Assembly: GCA_964517075.1 (NCBI GenBank)
Contig: CAZFAT010000264.1
Location: 1 to 27,269 of the forward strand
From: CAZFAT01 sp964517075
GTDB taxonomy: Bacteria; Acidobacteriota; Vicinamibacteria; Vicinamibacterales; SCN-69-37
Length of the DNA: 27,269 bases
Direction: 5' to 3'
Program-made: the position numbers and the translations under genes
Shown here: in pieces, positions 6,675 to 14,689 of the stretch
Position numbering within the stretch: the stretch's first letter is position 1
Layout: each line of letters begins with the position of its first letter
The notes under the pieces: generated by a model
The model's database searches: none
Seen by the model: only the letters and a program-made list of their open reading frames with translations
Told to the model about the DNA's origin: nothing

Positions 6675-8005
6675 GCGGGATCTCCGGGGGGCACCGCACG
6701 CGCCCGCCGGCGGCGCGCGAGCCGGACCACGCCGGTCACCAGCGCCACAATCGCGAAGCCGACGTACTGCACGACGTTCAGGTCGTACCCGCTGACCGTG
6801 CTGCCAGGCACGTGGCGAACGTACTGCACGAATCCGGCGCCGGTCACGACCAGGAGCGGTACCGACGGCACGACCGCCAGGCAGGGAAGCAGCCAGAGAA
6901 AGTACCACGGGTAGGCGGGTGACACGACGAGGGTGGCGGTGGCCGCGAGGAGGAGCACCGCCGCGGTCTGGCGTCGGCCCCCGAGCGGGCCGCGCGCGAT
7001 GATCCAGGCCGCCAGCCCGGCCAGCACCGTCGCGGCGGCGGTCAGGTACAGCGCCGGCCGGAGCGTCACCTCGAGCGTGCGGCGCAGGAAGTCGATGAGG
7101 AAAAACCGATCGCCCGTATGGAAGCCTTCCTCCGCGATGTAGCCGGGGAGATAGCCGAGCACGCCCCAGCCGGCGCCGGCCGCGTACGGCGCGTAGGCGG
7201 CCAGGATCATCACCGCGACGAGTGCGAGCGCCGTCCAGTCCCAGCGCCGCCAGAACGCCGGCAGCAGCGCGAGCGGGTAGATCTTGACCAGCGCCGCCGC
7301 GCCGACGAGCACCATCGCGAGACGCGACCGGCCGCGCGCGTGCGCGAGCAGGGCGCCTCCGATGGCCGCCAGCACGACCGCGTCCAGGTGTCCGCTGCTC
7401 GCAATCTCCCAGACCGCCAGCGGGTGCCACGCGAAGAGCAGGATGTGCGCGCGCGGGAGCGACAGCCAGCCGAGCAGCGTCACCAGCGCGGCGATGGCCA
7501 GGGCTTCGAACGCCACCATCGCCACGCGCATCGCGAACACCGAATCGTGCACGCGGGTGATCGCGCAAAAGAGCATTTCCGCGACCGGCGGATAGATCGT
7601 CCGCGCCGACTCGCGCCGGTTCATGTTGACGTAGACGACGTCGTCTCTCAGATCAGCCAGCGCCGGATCCGCCGGGACGTACAGGTACGGATTGATGCCG
7701 GCCGCCTGGACCCGTCCGTCCCAGACGTAGCGATAGACATCGGACGAGAGAAACGGCGTGTAGTCGAGCGCGGCGACCCGGAAGACCGCCGCAAAGACGA
7801 TCACGACCGGAAGGGTGGCGCGGGAATGCGAGGAGCGTACGACCGCCACCGCCGCCAGGGCGAAGAGCAGAAGCTGGACGCCGATGACACCGAGCGAGCG
7901 TTCGGACGGCCCCGCGTACGGCACGTACCAGTACAGCGCCGCCAGCACCACGCCCGTGACGCCGAGCAGTAGATCGATTCGGTTGACGACGGGCCTACCG
8001 GGCAT
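6671..8005 (-). CDS. GT-C type polytopic mannosyltransferase-like glycosyltransferase
   Basis: A 444-residue membrane protein with about ten to twelve hydrophobic segments. The first extracytoplasmic loop contains SSDVYRYVWDGRVQAAGINP, the acidic-motif loop typical of GT-C polyprenyl-phosphate-sugar-dependent transferases such as the alpha-mannosyltransferases MptA/MptB and GT87 enzymes. YPPVAEMLF, WHPLAVWEIASSGHLDA and VKIYPLALLPAF are further landmarks. It probably transfers a sugar from a lipid carrier on the outer face of the inner membrane; the upstream or downstream GT2 enzyme could make the carrier-linked sugar. ATG 8003-8005 is chosen because it overlaps the upstream DUF2064 stop by 11 bases; the longer frame to 8158 is arginine-rich. 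Its stop overlaps the epimerase start. Confidence 0.85.
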   Translation of the reverse strand: MPGRPVVNRIDLLLGVTGVVLAALYWYVPYAGPSERSLGVIGVQLLLFALAAVAVVRSSHSRATLPVVIVFAAVFRVAALDYTPFLSSDVYRYVWDGRVQAAGINPYLYVPADPALADLRDDVVYVNMNRRESARTIYPPVAEMLFCAITRVHDSVFAMRVAMVAFEALAIAALVTLLGWLSLPRAHILLFAWHPLAVWEIASSGHLDAVVLAAIGGALLAHARGRSRLAMVLVGAAALVKIYPLALLPAFWRRWDWTALALVAVMILAAYAPYAAGAGWGVLGYLPGYIAEEGFHTGDRFFLIDFLRRTLEVTLRPALYLTAAATVLAGLAAWIIARGPLGGRRQTAAVLLLAATATLVVSPAYPWYFLWLLPCLAVVPSVPLLVVTGAGFVQYVRHVPGSTVSGYDLNVVQYVGFAIVALVTGVVRLARRRRARAVPPGDPA

Positions 8006-8792
8006 CCGCCTCGACGCTGGTCCGCCGCCAGTCCCCGATGATGGCCTCGAGTTCATCCCGGTGGTCGAACAGGAAACGCCGCGTGTGCGGTGCCGGGTAG
8101 CCGTTCGTGGCCCGATCGCCCAGCAGATGCTGGCACAGGCGCGCCAGGCTCTGGCCATCGTCCACGTCGTACCAGTCCGGCAGCTCCAGGACGCTGAGGC
8201 CGGCCGCGTGCGCGCGGTCGATCGTCTGCGTCCGCACCTTCGAGGTGCTCCAGTCGATGTCCTGAAACACCTCCGGGTGCCGCGCCTTCAGCCCAATCAG
8301 GCAATAGCCGCCATCGTCGGCCCCCGCAATCACGACCCGGTCGCCGTCCGCCTCGAGCGCGCGGACCGCGGTCGCGAGGATCGAGGAGGGGAGGGTCGGG
8401 CTGTCGGAGTCGATGAGACAGAGCGAGCTGAAGCCGGCGTCGAACAGATCCGTGGCCGCGTGGGCGAGTCGATCACCGAAGCCGTCGCCGCGCTGCAGGA
8501 CGCGCCCGAAGCCGGAGGGCAGGAGCGGATCGATCGCCGCCTCCTCCCCGGCGGGCGTGTAGACGGCGACGCCCGTCGCCGGCGTCGAGTGGCAGACGCC
8601 GGCAATGTTCTCCGCCGTGTCTCGAATCATGCAGCGGCTGAGGTCGGCCGCCGCCCGGGCCGTGAGCGGCGGGGTCAGCCGGGTCTTCACGCGGCCCTCC
8701 GCCGGCGCCTTGAGCATGATCGCCAGCGCACACCCGCCGCGGAGAGCCGAATCGTTCACGTGTGACGGGAGCGCAGAACGGCGCGATGACAT
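7995..8792 (-). CDS. DUF2064 / TIGR04282-type nucleotidyl- or glycosyl-transferase
   Basis: 265 residues from ATG 8790-8792. The GT-A-like opening CALAIMLKAPAEGRVKTRL (about 21-39), LCLIDSDSPTLPSSIL and GADDGGYCLIGLK are diagnostic of the DUF2064 family. That family is related to CofC-type nucleotidyltransferases and is also annotated as an arsenosugar or rSAM-associated glycosyltransferase. It is the first gene of the glycan operon, overlapping the next gene by 11 bases. No radical SAM gene is nearby, so an arsenosugar role is not supported here. The open frame extends to 8984, but the extra 64 residues cross simple repeats and a REP-like hairpin. A GTG giving VNDSALRGG is another possible start. 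Confidence 0.8.
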   Translation of the reverse strand: MSSRRSALPSHVNDSALRGGCALAIMLKAPAEGRVKTRLTPPLTARAAADLSRCMIRDTAENIAGVCHSTPATGVAVYTPAGEEAAIDPLLPSGFGRVLQRGDGFGDRLAHAATDLFDAGFSSLCLIDSDSPTLPSSILATAVRALEADGDRVVIAGADDGGYCLIGLKARHPEVFQDIDWSTSKVRTQTIDRAHAAGLSVLELPDWYDVDDGQSLARLCQHLLGDRATNGYPAPHTRRFLFDHRDELEAIIGDWRRTSVEADAR

Positions 8793-8832
8793 GAGCAGGC
8801 ATCCAATCCAGGGGAGCGACAGGATGATAGAT

Positions 8833-8866
8833 CGAAGGTACGAAGGTTCGAGGGCCTGCCGCGGCG
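8833..8866. repeat. Family C 8-nt repeat (AAGGTTCG) with adjoining conserved block
   Basis: Units CGAAGGTA and CGAAGGTT are followed by CGAGGGCCTGCCGCGGCG. The same order, 8-nt units then TCGAGGG and CCTGCCGCGGCG, occurs at 22343-22409 with a 2-nt insertion between the two blocks. It lies in the gap between the divergent DUF2064 and cytochrome genes. Confidence 0.6.
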
Positions 8867-8893
8867 AAGCGCGGAGGCGGGTGTGAATCGTAG

Positions 8894-8915
8894 CCGCAGG
8901 GCTTCGGCCCTGCGG
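8894..8915. repeat. REP-like perfect hairpin with UUCG loop
   Basis: CCGCAGGGC and GCCCTGCGG form a perfect 9-bp stem closed by TTCG, an exceptionally stable tetraloop. The preceding TAG and the core resemble the REP palindromes (TAGCCGCAGG-x-CCTGCGG) scattered through many high-GC genomes. It sits between divergent genes with no T-run, so a REP element is more likely than a terminator. Confidence 0.6.
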
Positions 8916-9016
8916 GGACTTCATCCGCCCCCTGGACACACCCCGGCCAGTTAGGGCACGCTGAGGCGCGTTTGTCTTCTTCATCTTTACTGGTGGTTTC
9001 GAGTCAGAGGGACTGA

Positions 9017-9994
9017 ATGCACGTCAAGCACGGACTGACAGTCGCCGTCCTCGTCGGCCTGGCGGCGGCGCTGGCGTCGCGCGTCACGGTCGAGGGGACG
9101 CAGGCGCCGACCGCGCCGGTGGGCCGGGGTGGCGCCGTCCAGGGCCCTGCCGCGCCGGGTGGCGGCGGTGGAGGCCGCGGGGGTGGCGGCCAGCGCGGCC
9201 GAGGGCCCGCCACGTTTCCGGCGCAGCAGCGGGCGCCCGGTGATCCGGCGCTCATCGCGAAGGGCCGCAACATCTACAGCGTCTCGTGCAGCGCCTGCCA
9301 CGGTGCGGACCTGCGGGGCGGCCAGCTCGGCGGACCCAACCTACTCCGGTCGCAGATGGTGCTGAACGATCAGGAGGGCGAGCTGATCCAGCCGGTCATT
9401 CAGAACGGGCGCCCTGGGACCATCATGGTGCCGATTCCCTTGAGCGCCGACGACATCAAAGCCGTCGCGGCCTATCTGCACGACGTGCAGGCCGCCGGCG
9501 GCAACCAGGGCCGTCCCCCCGAGGGGCCGCCGGTCGAACTGAACGTCCTGGTGGGCGACGCCAAGGCCGGCGCCGCGTTTTTCGCCCAGCGCTGCGCCTC
9601 GTGCCATTCACCCACCGGTGATTTGCAGGGCATCGGCACGCGCATCCCCGACGCGAAGGTGCTCCAGAACACCTGGCTCACAGGCTCGGGCGGTGGGGGC
9701 CGCGGCGGGCGGGGCGGGGGTGGTGGCGGTCGCGGAGGCCGCGGGGGCGGCGCGACGGTGACAGCGGTGGTGACGCCGGCGGGTGGGCAGAAGGTCGAGG
9801 GAAGGCTCGTGCGGCTCGACGACTTCCTCGTCACGCTGGAGCTTGCCGACGGGACGACCCGCAGTTTCCGGCGCGAGGGCGACGAACCGAAGGTCGACGT
9901 CCGCGATCCCATGGAGGGCCACCGCACGCTCCTCTCGGTGTACACGGACAAGAACATGCACGATGTCACGGCTTACCTGGTGACCTTGAGATGA
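9017..9994 (+). CDS. diheme c-type cytochrome, redox partner of the adjacent PQQ dehydrogenase
   Basis: A 325-residue periplasmic protein with an N-terminal signal (VAVLVGLAAALAS). Two heme c sites are visible: CSACH at 91-95 and CASCH at 193-197. M137 (MVPIPLSADDIKAVAAYL) is the likely distal ligand of heme 1 and M314 (KNMHDVTAYLVTL) of heme 2. Two Gly/Arg-rich linkers (about 49-62 and 224-246) flank the first domain and interrupt the second. A small beta-type segment (248-300) is inserted between heme 2 and its methionine. The stop overlaps the dehydrogenase start by four bases (ATGA), so the two proteins are made together and probably transfer electrons from the PQQ enzyme toward the respiratory chain. 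Confidence 0.9.
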   Translation: MHVKHGLTVAVLVGLAAALASRVTVEGTQAPTAPVGRGGAVQGPAAPGGGGGGRGGGGQRGRGPATFPAQQRAPGDPALIAKGRNIYSVSCSACHGADLRGGQLGGPNLLRSQMVLNDQEGELIQPVIQNGRPGTIMVPIPLSADDIKAVAAYLHDVQAAGGNQGRPPEGPPVELNVLVGDAKAGAAFFAQRCASCHSPTGDLQGIGTRIPDAKVLQNTWLTGSGGGGRGGRGGGGGGRGGRGGGATVTAVVTPAGGQKVEGRLVRLDDFLVTLELADGTTRSFRREGDEPKVDVRDPMEGHRTLLSVYTDKNMHDVTAYLVTLR

Positions 9995-11646
9995 CGCTGA
10001 ACAAGCTGCTGCTGACTTCGTCGCTCCTGCTCCTGCCCGTCGCGCTGACGGGGCAGGGGCGCGGTGTTTCGCCGGCCGACCTGCACAAGCCGCTCGCCGA
10101 GTCTTGGCCGACGCATAACGGCGACTACTCGGGCAAGCGGTTCAGTGCGCTCAAGCTGATCAATCAGAGCACCGTGAAACAGCTGTCGCTCGCCTGGGTC
10201 GCGCCTCTGTCGTCCGGGCAGGGCGGCGGGACCATCGTCGGGGGCGAGGGCAAGGGGGACTTTCCCGTCGGGGGCGTCAACGTCAAGGGGACGCCCCTGA
10301 TGGTGGACGGTACGCTCTACGTCACGTCGCCCGACAACGGCTGGGCGATCGACGCACGCGATGGCCGGACGCTCTGGCATTACTTCTGGCGCACCCGGGG
10401 CGGTACGCACATCGCCAACCGCGGCTTCGGCCTGTGGAACGACTACCTCTACATGCTCACGCCCGACAACTACATCGTGTCGCTGCACGCGAAGACGGGG
10501 CAGGAACGCTGGCACAAGGAGCACGCGGACTTCGAGCAGCAGTACTTCTCCACGATGGCGCCCATTGTCGTGGACAACCACGTGATCGCCGGGACGGGCA
10601 ACGACCTCGACTCACCGGGGTATCTCCAGTCGTATGACCCGGACAGCGGCGACGTGCAGTGGCGCTTATATACGGTCCCGATGAAGGCCGGTGATCCGGG
10701 CCTCGAGACCTGGGAGAACCTGGATGCCGCCCGCCACGGGGGCGCGCATCCCTGGCTGCCTGGGGCCTACGATTCGGAGACCAAGCTCTACATCTTCGGC
10801 ACGGGCAATCCGATTCCGGCCTATACGGTGGGGCGCGGCGAAGGCGACAACCTGTTCAGCTGTTCGCTCGTGGCCGTCAACGTCGAGACCGGAAAGCTGG
10901 CCTGGTACTTCCAGACGTCACCCCACGACATGCACGACTGGGACTCGGCGCAGACGCCGATCCTGATCGACGCGGTCATCGACGGCAAGCCGCGCAAGCT
11001 CGTGTCGACGGCGGCGCGCAATGGCTACTTCTTCACGCTCGACCGCGTGACGGGCGAACACATCCTGACCAGCAAGTACGGCACGAGCTCGAACTGGGTG
11101 GCGAGCATCGACAAGAGCGGCACGCTCCGCCGCGATCCGGGCAAGGACCCGACGATTCCCGGATCGCTGGTGTCACCCACCGCCGGTGGGACGATCAACT
11201 GGGAGCCGCCGGCCTACTCGCCAGACACCGGGCTCTTCTACGTGTCGGAGAAGAACGGGTTCTCGATCTTTTACCTGATCGATCCGGATCCGCGCGGGTC
11301 GATGGGGCTCGGCGGGAACCAGAGCGTGAACGCGGGTTCCCAGGGCAACTTCCTCACGGCGATCGATCCGAAGACCGGGAAGATTGCCTGGCGCCGGCCA
11401 TATCCCAGCGCGACCGTGGGCGCCGGCGGCGGCGGGGGCGGCATTCTCGCCACCGCGGGGGGCCTCGTGTTCACCGGCGACGCCGGCGGCAATCTCGTGG
11501 CCTACCATGCGTCCACGGGCGTGCCCCTCTGGCACTCGCGGATCGGGAACATCAGCAACGCCCCGATCACCTACATGCTCGACGGCCGACAGTACGTGCT
11601 CGTCGCGACAGGCGAGCGGCTCTACGCGTTCGTGCTCAACAACTAG
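9991..11646 (+). CDS. PQQ-dependent alcohol/sugar dehydrogenase-like propeller
   Basis: A 551-residue protein with a signal peptide (LNKLLLTSSLLLLPVALT) and an eight-bladed quinoprotein propeller. The entry motif is WPTHNGDYSGKRFSALKLIN (39-58). Blade motifs include GWAIDARDGRTLW, VSLHAKTGQERWH, LVAVNVETGKLAWYFQ, DMHDWDSAQTPILID, FTLDRVTGEHI, GKIAWRRP and VAYHASTGVPLW. Methanol-dehydrogenase-type enzymes oxidise alcohols or aldoses in the periplasm using PQQ with Ca or a lanthanide. The adjacent-cysteine pair usual near PQQ in methanol dehydrogenases is not seen, so the substrate stays open. It is coupled to the diheme cytochrome, and its stop is followed six bases later by a family B repeat array. 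Confidence 0.88.
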   Translation: MTLNKLLLTSSLLLLPVALTGQGRGVSPADLHKPLAESWPTHNGDYSGKRFSALKLINQSTVKQLSLAWVAPLSSGQGGGTIVGGEGKGDFPVGGVNVKGTPLMVDGTLYVTSPDNGWAIDARDGRTLWHYFWRTRGGTHIANRGFGLWNDYLYMLTPDNYIVSLHAKTGQERWHKEHADFEQQYFSTMAPIVVDNHVIAGTGNDLDSPGYLQSYDPDSGDVQWRLYTVPMKAGDPGLETWENLDAARHGGAHPWLPGAYDSETKLYIFGTGNPIPAYTVGRGEGDNLFSCSLVAVNVETGKLAWYFQTSPHDMHDWDSAQTPILIDAVIDGKPRKLVSTAARNGYFFTLDRVTGEHILTSKYGTSSNWVASIDKSGTLRRDPGKDPTIPGSLVSPTAGGTINWEPPAYSPDTGLFYVSEKNGFSIFYLIDPDPRGSMGLGGNQSVNAGSQGNFLTAIDPKTGKIAWRRPYPSATVGAGGGGGGILATAGGLVFTGDAGGNLVAYHASTGVPLWHSRIGNISNAPITYMLDGRQYVLVATGERLYAFVLNN

Positions 11647-11651
11647 CCGGA

Positions 11652-11767
11652 CATCTGGCTATCGGCTATTGGTTATTGGCTATCGCGATTGGGTTATTGG
11701 GTTATTGATTGGGTTTATTGGGTTATTTGATCGGCTATTGGGTTATTGATCGAACAATTGGGGTATC
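11652..11767 (+). repeat. Family B array 1: conserved 40-nt head and variable 8-nt units
   Basis: The head 11652-11692 reads CATCTGGCTATCGGCTAT, then TGGTTATT, then GGCTATCGCGATTG and GG. It is followed by units of ATTGGGTT with 4-nt GATC/GATT insertions, ending just before the next start codon at 11769. The head matches array 2 at 40 of 41 positions. It begins six bases after the dehydrogenase stop. Confidence 0.85.
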
Positions 11768-11768
11768 G

Positions 11769-12866
11769 ATGAAAACACCTACCTCGACGACCGCTGTTTC
11801 CCTCCTGCTGGCGGCTGCGCTGGCGATGACTGGCTGTGGGGAAACGCCGCCCGTTCCGCCCGCGACGACGCCGGCCCCGGCCGCGCCGGCGGCGCCCGTC
11901 GCCGGGCGCCTGTATGTGTCCGACGAGACCGGGGGCGTGGTGGTCGTCGTTGACCCGGCGGCGGGCGAGGTCGTGACGCGCATTCCGGTCGGGAAGCGGC
12001 CGCGCGGTATCCGGCTGTCTGGCGACGGCGCGCGGCTGTTCGTGGCGCTCTCTGGGTCGCCGATCGCGCCGCCAGGCGTGGATGAGTCGACGCTGCCGCC
12101 GGCCGACCGCGCCGCCGACGGCATCGGCGTCGTCGATATCGCGGCGGGCAAGGTCGAGCGGGTGCTGCAGAGCGGACAGGACCCCGAGACGTTCGATTTG
12201 TCGCCGGACGGCACCGCGATCTTCGTGTCGAACGAAGAGACCTCCGAGATGTCACGGCTCGACGTGCTCAAAGGTGTCGTGACGGCGCGCGTGCCCGTCG
12301 GCGGCGAACCCGAGGGCGTCGCCGTGCGACCCGGCGGCGCCGAGGTCTACGTCACCTCCGAGGAACACGGCAACGTGGCGATCATCGACACCGCGACCAA
12401 CCGGCTCCTCGCGGAGGTGCCGACCGCGTCCCGACCGCGCGACATCATCTTCACGCGTGACGGCGCCACCGCCTTCGTCACCGGCGAGACTGCCGCCGCC
12501 ATCACCGTCATCGACGCGACGACGCGCAAGGTGGCGACGACCATCAAGATTCCGGCGACCGACCGCATGCCCACGCCACCGAGGCCCATGAGCGGTGTGC
12601 TGTCCGCCGACGGCCAGCAGGTCTTCATCTCGCTCGGCCGCGCCAGCGCGATTGCCGTCATCGACGTGGCGAAGCGCGCCTTCGTGCGGTCGATTCAGGA
12701 CGTGGGCGCGCGGCCGTGGGGCATCGGCATCAGCGCGGACGGCCGCACGCTCTATACCGCCAATGGCCCATCAGGGGACGTCTCCGTCATCGACATCGCG
12801 ACCGATACCGTGCAGCGGCGCATCAGCACGGGCGGGAGTCCGTGGGGGATTGTGGTGGCCCGATAG
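11769..12866 (+). CDS. YVTN/YncE-type beta-propeller lipoprotein
   Basis: 365 residues. The N-terminus MKTPTSTTAVSLLLAAALAM then TGC is a lipoprotein signal with the cleavage cysteine at about residue 22, followed by a Pro/Ala linker. The rest is a seven-bladed propeller of about 42-residue YVTN repeats: GRLYVSDETGGVVVVVDPAA, PRGIRLSGDGARLFVA, PETFDLSPDGTAIFVSN, PEGVAVRPGGAEVYVTS, PRDIIFTRDGATAFVTG and PWGIGISADGRTLYTAN. Such proteins often accompany PQQ or cytochrome operons as binding or scaffold proteins; the ligand is unknown. ATG 11769 is chosen for the signal peptide; the frame extends into the repeat array upstream, which only encodes GYLIGYWV-type low complexity. Only a weak TGGGG stands upstream. 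Confidence 0.85.
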   Translation: MKTPTSTTAVSLLLAAALAMTGCGETPPVPPATTPAPAAPAAPVAGRLYVSDETGGVVVVVDPAAGEVVTRIPVGKRPRGIRLSGDGARLFVALSGSPIAPPGVDESTLPPADRAADGIGVVDIAAGKVERVLQSGQDPETFDLSPDGTAIFVSNEETSEMSRLDVLKGVVTARVPVGGEPEGVAVRPGGAEVYVTSEEHGNVAIIDTATNRLLAEVPTASRPRDIIFTRDGATAFVTGETAAAITVIDATTRKVATTIKIPATDRMPTPPRPMSGVLSADGQQVFISLGRASAIAVIDVAKRAFVRSIQDVGARPWGIGISADGRTLYTANGPSGDVSVIDIATDTVQRRISTGGSPWGIVVAR

Positions 12867-12995
12867 CATCTGGCTATGGGCTATTGGTTATTGGCTATCG
12901 CGATTGGCCTATCCGCTATCGATCGCGCTATTGATCGGGCTATTGATCGGGCTATTTGATCGGGCTACTTGATTGGGCTATTGCGCTATTGACTG
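12867..12995 (+). repeat. Family B array 2
   Basis: The head 12867-12907 starts on the base after the lipoprotein stop codon and differs from array 1 at one position. The tail is built of 12-nt GGCTATTGATCG units (five related copies) and overlaps the stop codon (12986-12988) of the convergent barrel-protein gene. Confidence 0.85.
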
Positions 12996-14458
12996 ATCGC
13001 CGCTGACACGATCGCCGCGGCCCAGTGACCGTTGGCCGGTGCCGTAATGGCCGTCCAGTTGCCGCCCTGCAGCGACTGCTGCGGGCCCCACTCCCCGGTT
13101 GCGATGTCGATCCACCGCACGGCGAACCTGGTGGGCGGGCCGCGGAGGTCCAGGTCGACCGCGCCACCATCCGGGAAGTAGAGGGCATAGGCCAGGCCGG
13201 GCCGCGCGGCGAGATACGCCTCGTTCTCCTCGCGCGCGCGAAGCAGGTCACTCGCCGGGGCAACGTCCCAGAGCCTGACGAGGGACTCGAGCTTGCGGCC
13301 GGCGCGGATCGCGGCCTCGGCGTTCGCCGAGAAACCGAGGCCGGACGTCGGCCGGTGGAACCGTACGGCCGCCGCCCCGCCGATGAGGTGCCGCCACCAC
13401 CGCTCGACGCCGTCGCGGTCGGTGCCGTATTTGCCGGTGTCGGCGCCGTAGGTCTTGACCGTGTTGATCGGGCGAGGCCGGCCCGCGAGGGACTGCCGCG
13501 CGGCCTGGAAGTTGTCCCAGTGGGTCTGGCCGCGCTGGTGGTTGTTCTGGGACACGTCCACGAAGCCGTAGCGCTCGGGATGGTCGAACGTGCGGCGGTG
13601 CTGCGGCCCCGCCAGGTTCCAGTCGTCCCACATCTCCGTCACGAAGACATCGACGCCCGCCGCGGCCGCCCGCTCCCGGATGAACTCCGCCCAGTACGTC
13701 CCCCACGCCTCCTCGCCCGAGGTCTCGTTGTCGATGCAGTAGAGAACGTTTGGGTACGGCAGGGCGTGCCGCAGCATCTCGGCCACGAACCGCTGCTGGT
13801 AGGGCAGCACGACGGTGTTGTGCCGCTGTCCCGGCGTCGTGAAGAAGAACGGCTGCTGGTTCTGGCCGGGATGCGCCGGGTACTCGGGCGCAAAGCCCGC
13901 CTGCTCGAAGGTGTAGCTGACGTTGTTGGCGGGGTTGTAGGGGTGCGTCTTCCACGGCTCGCGCGACAGGTCGAAGCGGTCCCAGACCTCGATCTGGACG
14001 ATGATCCCGCGCTCCTGCGTCCAGCGCAGCAGGTTCGCGAATCGCTGCCAATACTCCGGGTTCCACTGGGTCAGGTCGTAGCGGCCATCGGGCCGGCGCT
14101 GATACGCATAGACCTCGAAGTCGTGATCCGGCCGGTCGCTCATTGTGTTTCGAACGTAGTTCGCGCCGGCGGCCGCCATGCCGTCGAGATGCTCGCGCAG
14201 GTTGGGGATCTGGAACAGGCTGTCATCCACGCTGCCGCCGAGCAGGAGTACTGGCTGGCCCTGGTACTGCCAGTACCAGGGATTGTTCGGCCAGGGACGG
14301 ATGCGGGCGGCCTGACTCGCCACGGGCGCCTGCGGCGCCAGCGCGTGGCCCGCATCCGACCACGGAGCCGCCGCGGCCGCGAGAACGGCCGCGGAGATGC
14401 ACAGGCGGCCGACGCACCCGCGGTGCGATCGAGAGGCACGATGAGCGCGGCGAGACAT
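12986..14458 (-). CDS. secreted TIM-barrel glycoside-hydrolase-like protein
   Basis: 490 residues from ATG 14456-14458, which has GAAAGGAG six bases upstream. A signal peptide covers about residues 1-40. RIRPWPNNPWYWQYQGQPVL and LLGGSVDDSLFQ open a barrel like those of DUF4038/GH140-type and related clan GH-A proteins. NYVRNTMSDR, WTQERGIIVQIEVWDRFD, PNVLYCIDNETSG (N244-E245, a plausible acid/base pair) and FVTEMWDDW (E275, a candidate nucleophile) follow barrel strand ends. The C-terminal part (about 415-488: YALYFPDGGAVDLDL, RWIDIATGEW) resembles the small beta domain called putative collagen-binding in related hydrolases. It probably acts on a polysaccharide outside the cytoplasm. The gene is bracketed by inverted family B arrays, and its last codons lie inside array 2. 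Confidence 0.75.
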   Translation of the reverse strand: MSRRAHRASRSHRGCVGRLCISAAVLAAAAAPWSDAGHALAPQAPVASQAARIRPWPNNPWYWQYQGQPVLLLGGSVDDSLFQIPNLREHLDGMAAAGANYVRNTMSDRPDHDFEVYAYQRRPDGRYDLTQWNPEYWQRFANLLRWTQERGIIVQIEVWDRFDLSREPWKTHPYNPANNVSYTFEQAGFAPEYPAHPGQNQQPFFFTTPGQRHNTVVLPYQQRFVAEMLRHALPYPNVLYCIDNETSGEEAWGTYWAEFIRERAAAAGVDVFVTEMWDDWNLAGPQHRRTFDHPERYGFVDVSQNNHQRGQTHWDNFQAARQSLAGRPRPINTVKTYGADTGKYGTDRDGVERWWRHLIGGAAAVRFHRPTSGLGFSANAEAAIRAGRKLESLVRLWDVAPASDLLRAREENEAYLAARPGLAYALYFPDGGAVDLDLRGPPTRFAVRWIDIATGEWGPQQSLQGGNWTAITAPANGHWAAAIVSAAISQ

Positions 14459-14528
14459 CTCGGCTCCTTTCGCGGGCGACGGGGAGGCGCAGGAACTCGT
14501 GGCCTGTCCCGGCTGAGTCTCAGCTACC

Positions 14529-14661
14529 AGAAGATAGCCCAATCGCCCAATCGCCCAATCGCCCAATCGCCAAATAGCCCAATAGCCCAATCCCGATCGC
14601 CCGATCGGTAGGCCGATAGCACAATCGCGATAGCCGATCAGCGATAGCCGATAGCCAGATG
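14529..14661 (-). repeat. Family B array 3 (reverse orientation)
   Basis: On the minus strand the head 14661-14622 reads CATCTGGCTATCGGCTAT, then CGCTGATC, then GGCTATCGCGATTG. The flanks are identical to array 1, with a different 8-nt slot. The tail 14536-14591 is seven consecutive 8-nt units of the GCCCAATC type. It fills the gap between the divergent barrel-protein gene and the cytochrome fusion gene. Confidence 0.85.
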
Positions 14662-14689
14662 CGCGTACTCAGATATATCCTGTTCCGCC

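Noticed and set aside
5544..7568. 674-residue fusion of an N-terminal unknown domain to the epimerase
   Set aside because: The upstream 298 residues are an out-of-phase reading of the GT-C transferase gene. The epimerase has its own start with GGAG and an ATGA overlap.
6671..8792. Arsenosugar biosynthesis cluster suggested by the DUF2064 gene
   Set aside because: No radical SAM ArsS-type or arsenic methyltransferase gene is in the window; the neighbours are glycan enzymes.
13025..14611. 528-residue plus-strand frame opposite the barrel-hydrolase gene
   Set aside because: Antisense shadow. The minus-strand frame has a signal peptide, a ribosome-binding site and recognisable barrel motifs.
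11652..14661. CRISPR array
   Set aside because: Units are 8-12 nt, contiguous and degenerate. There are no 25-40 nt repeats with unique spacers and no cas gene nearby.
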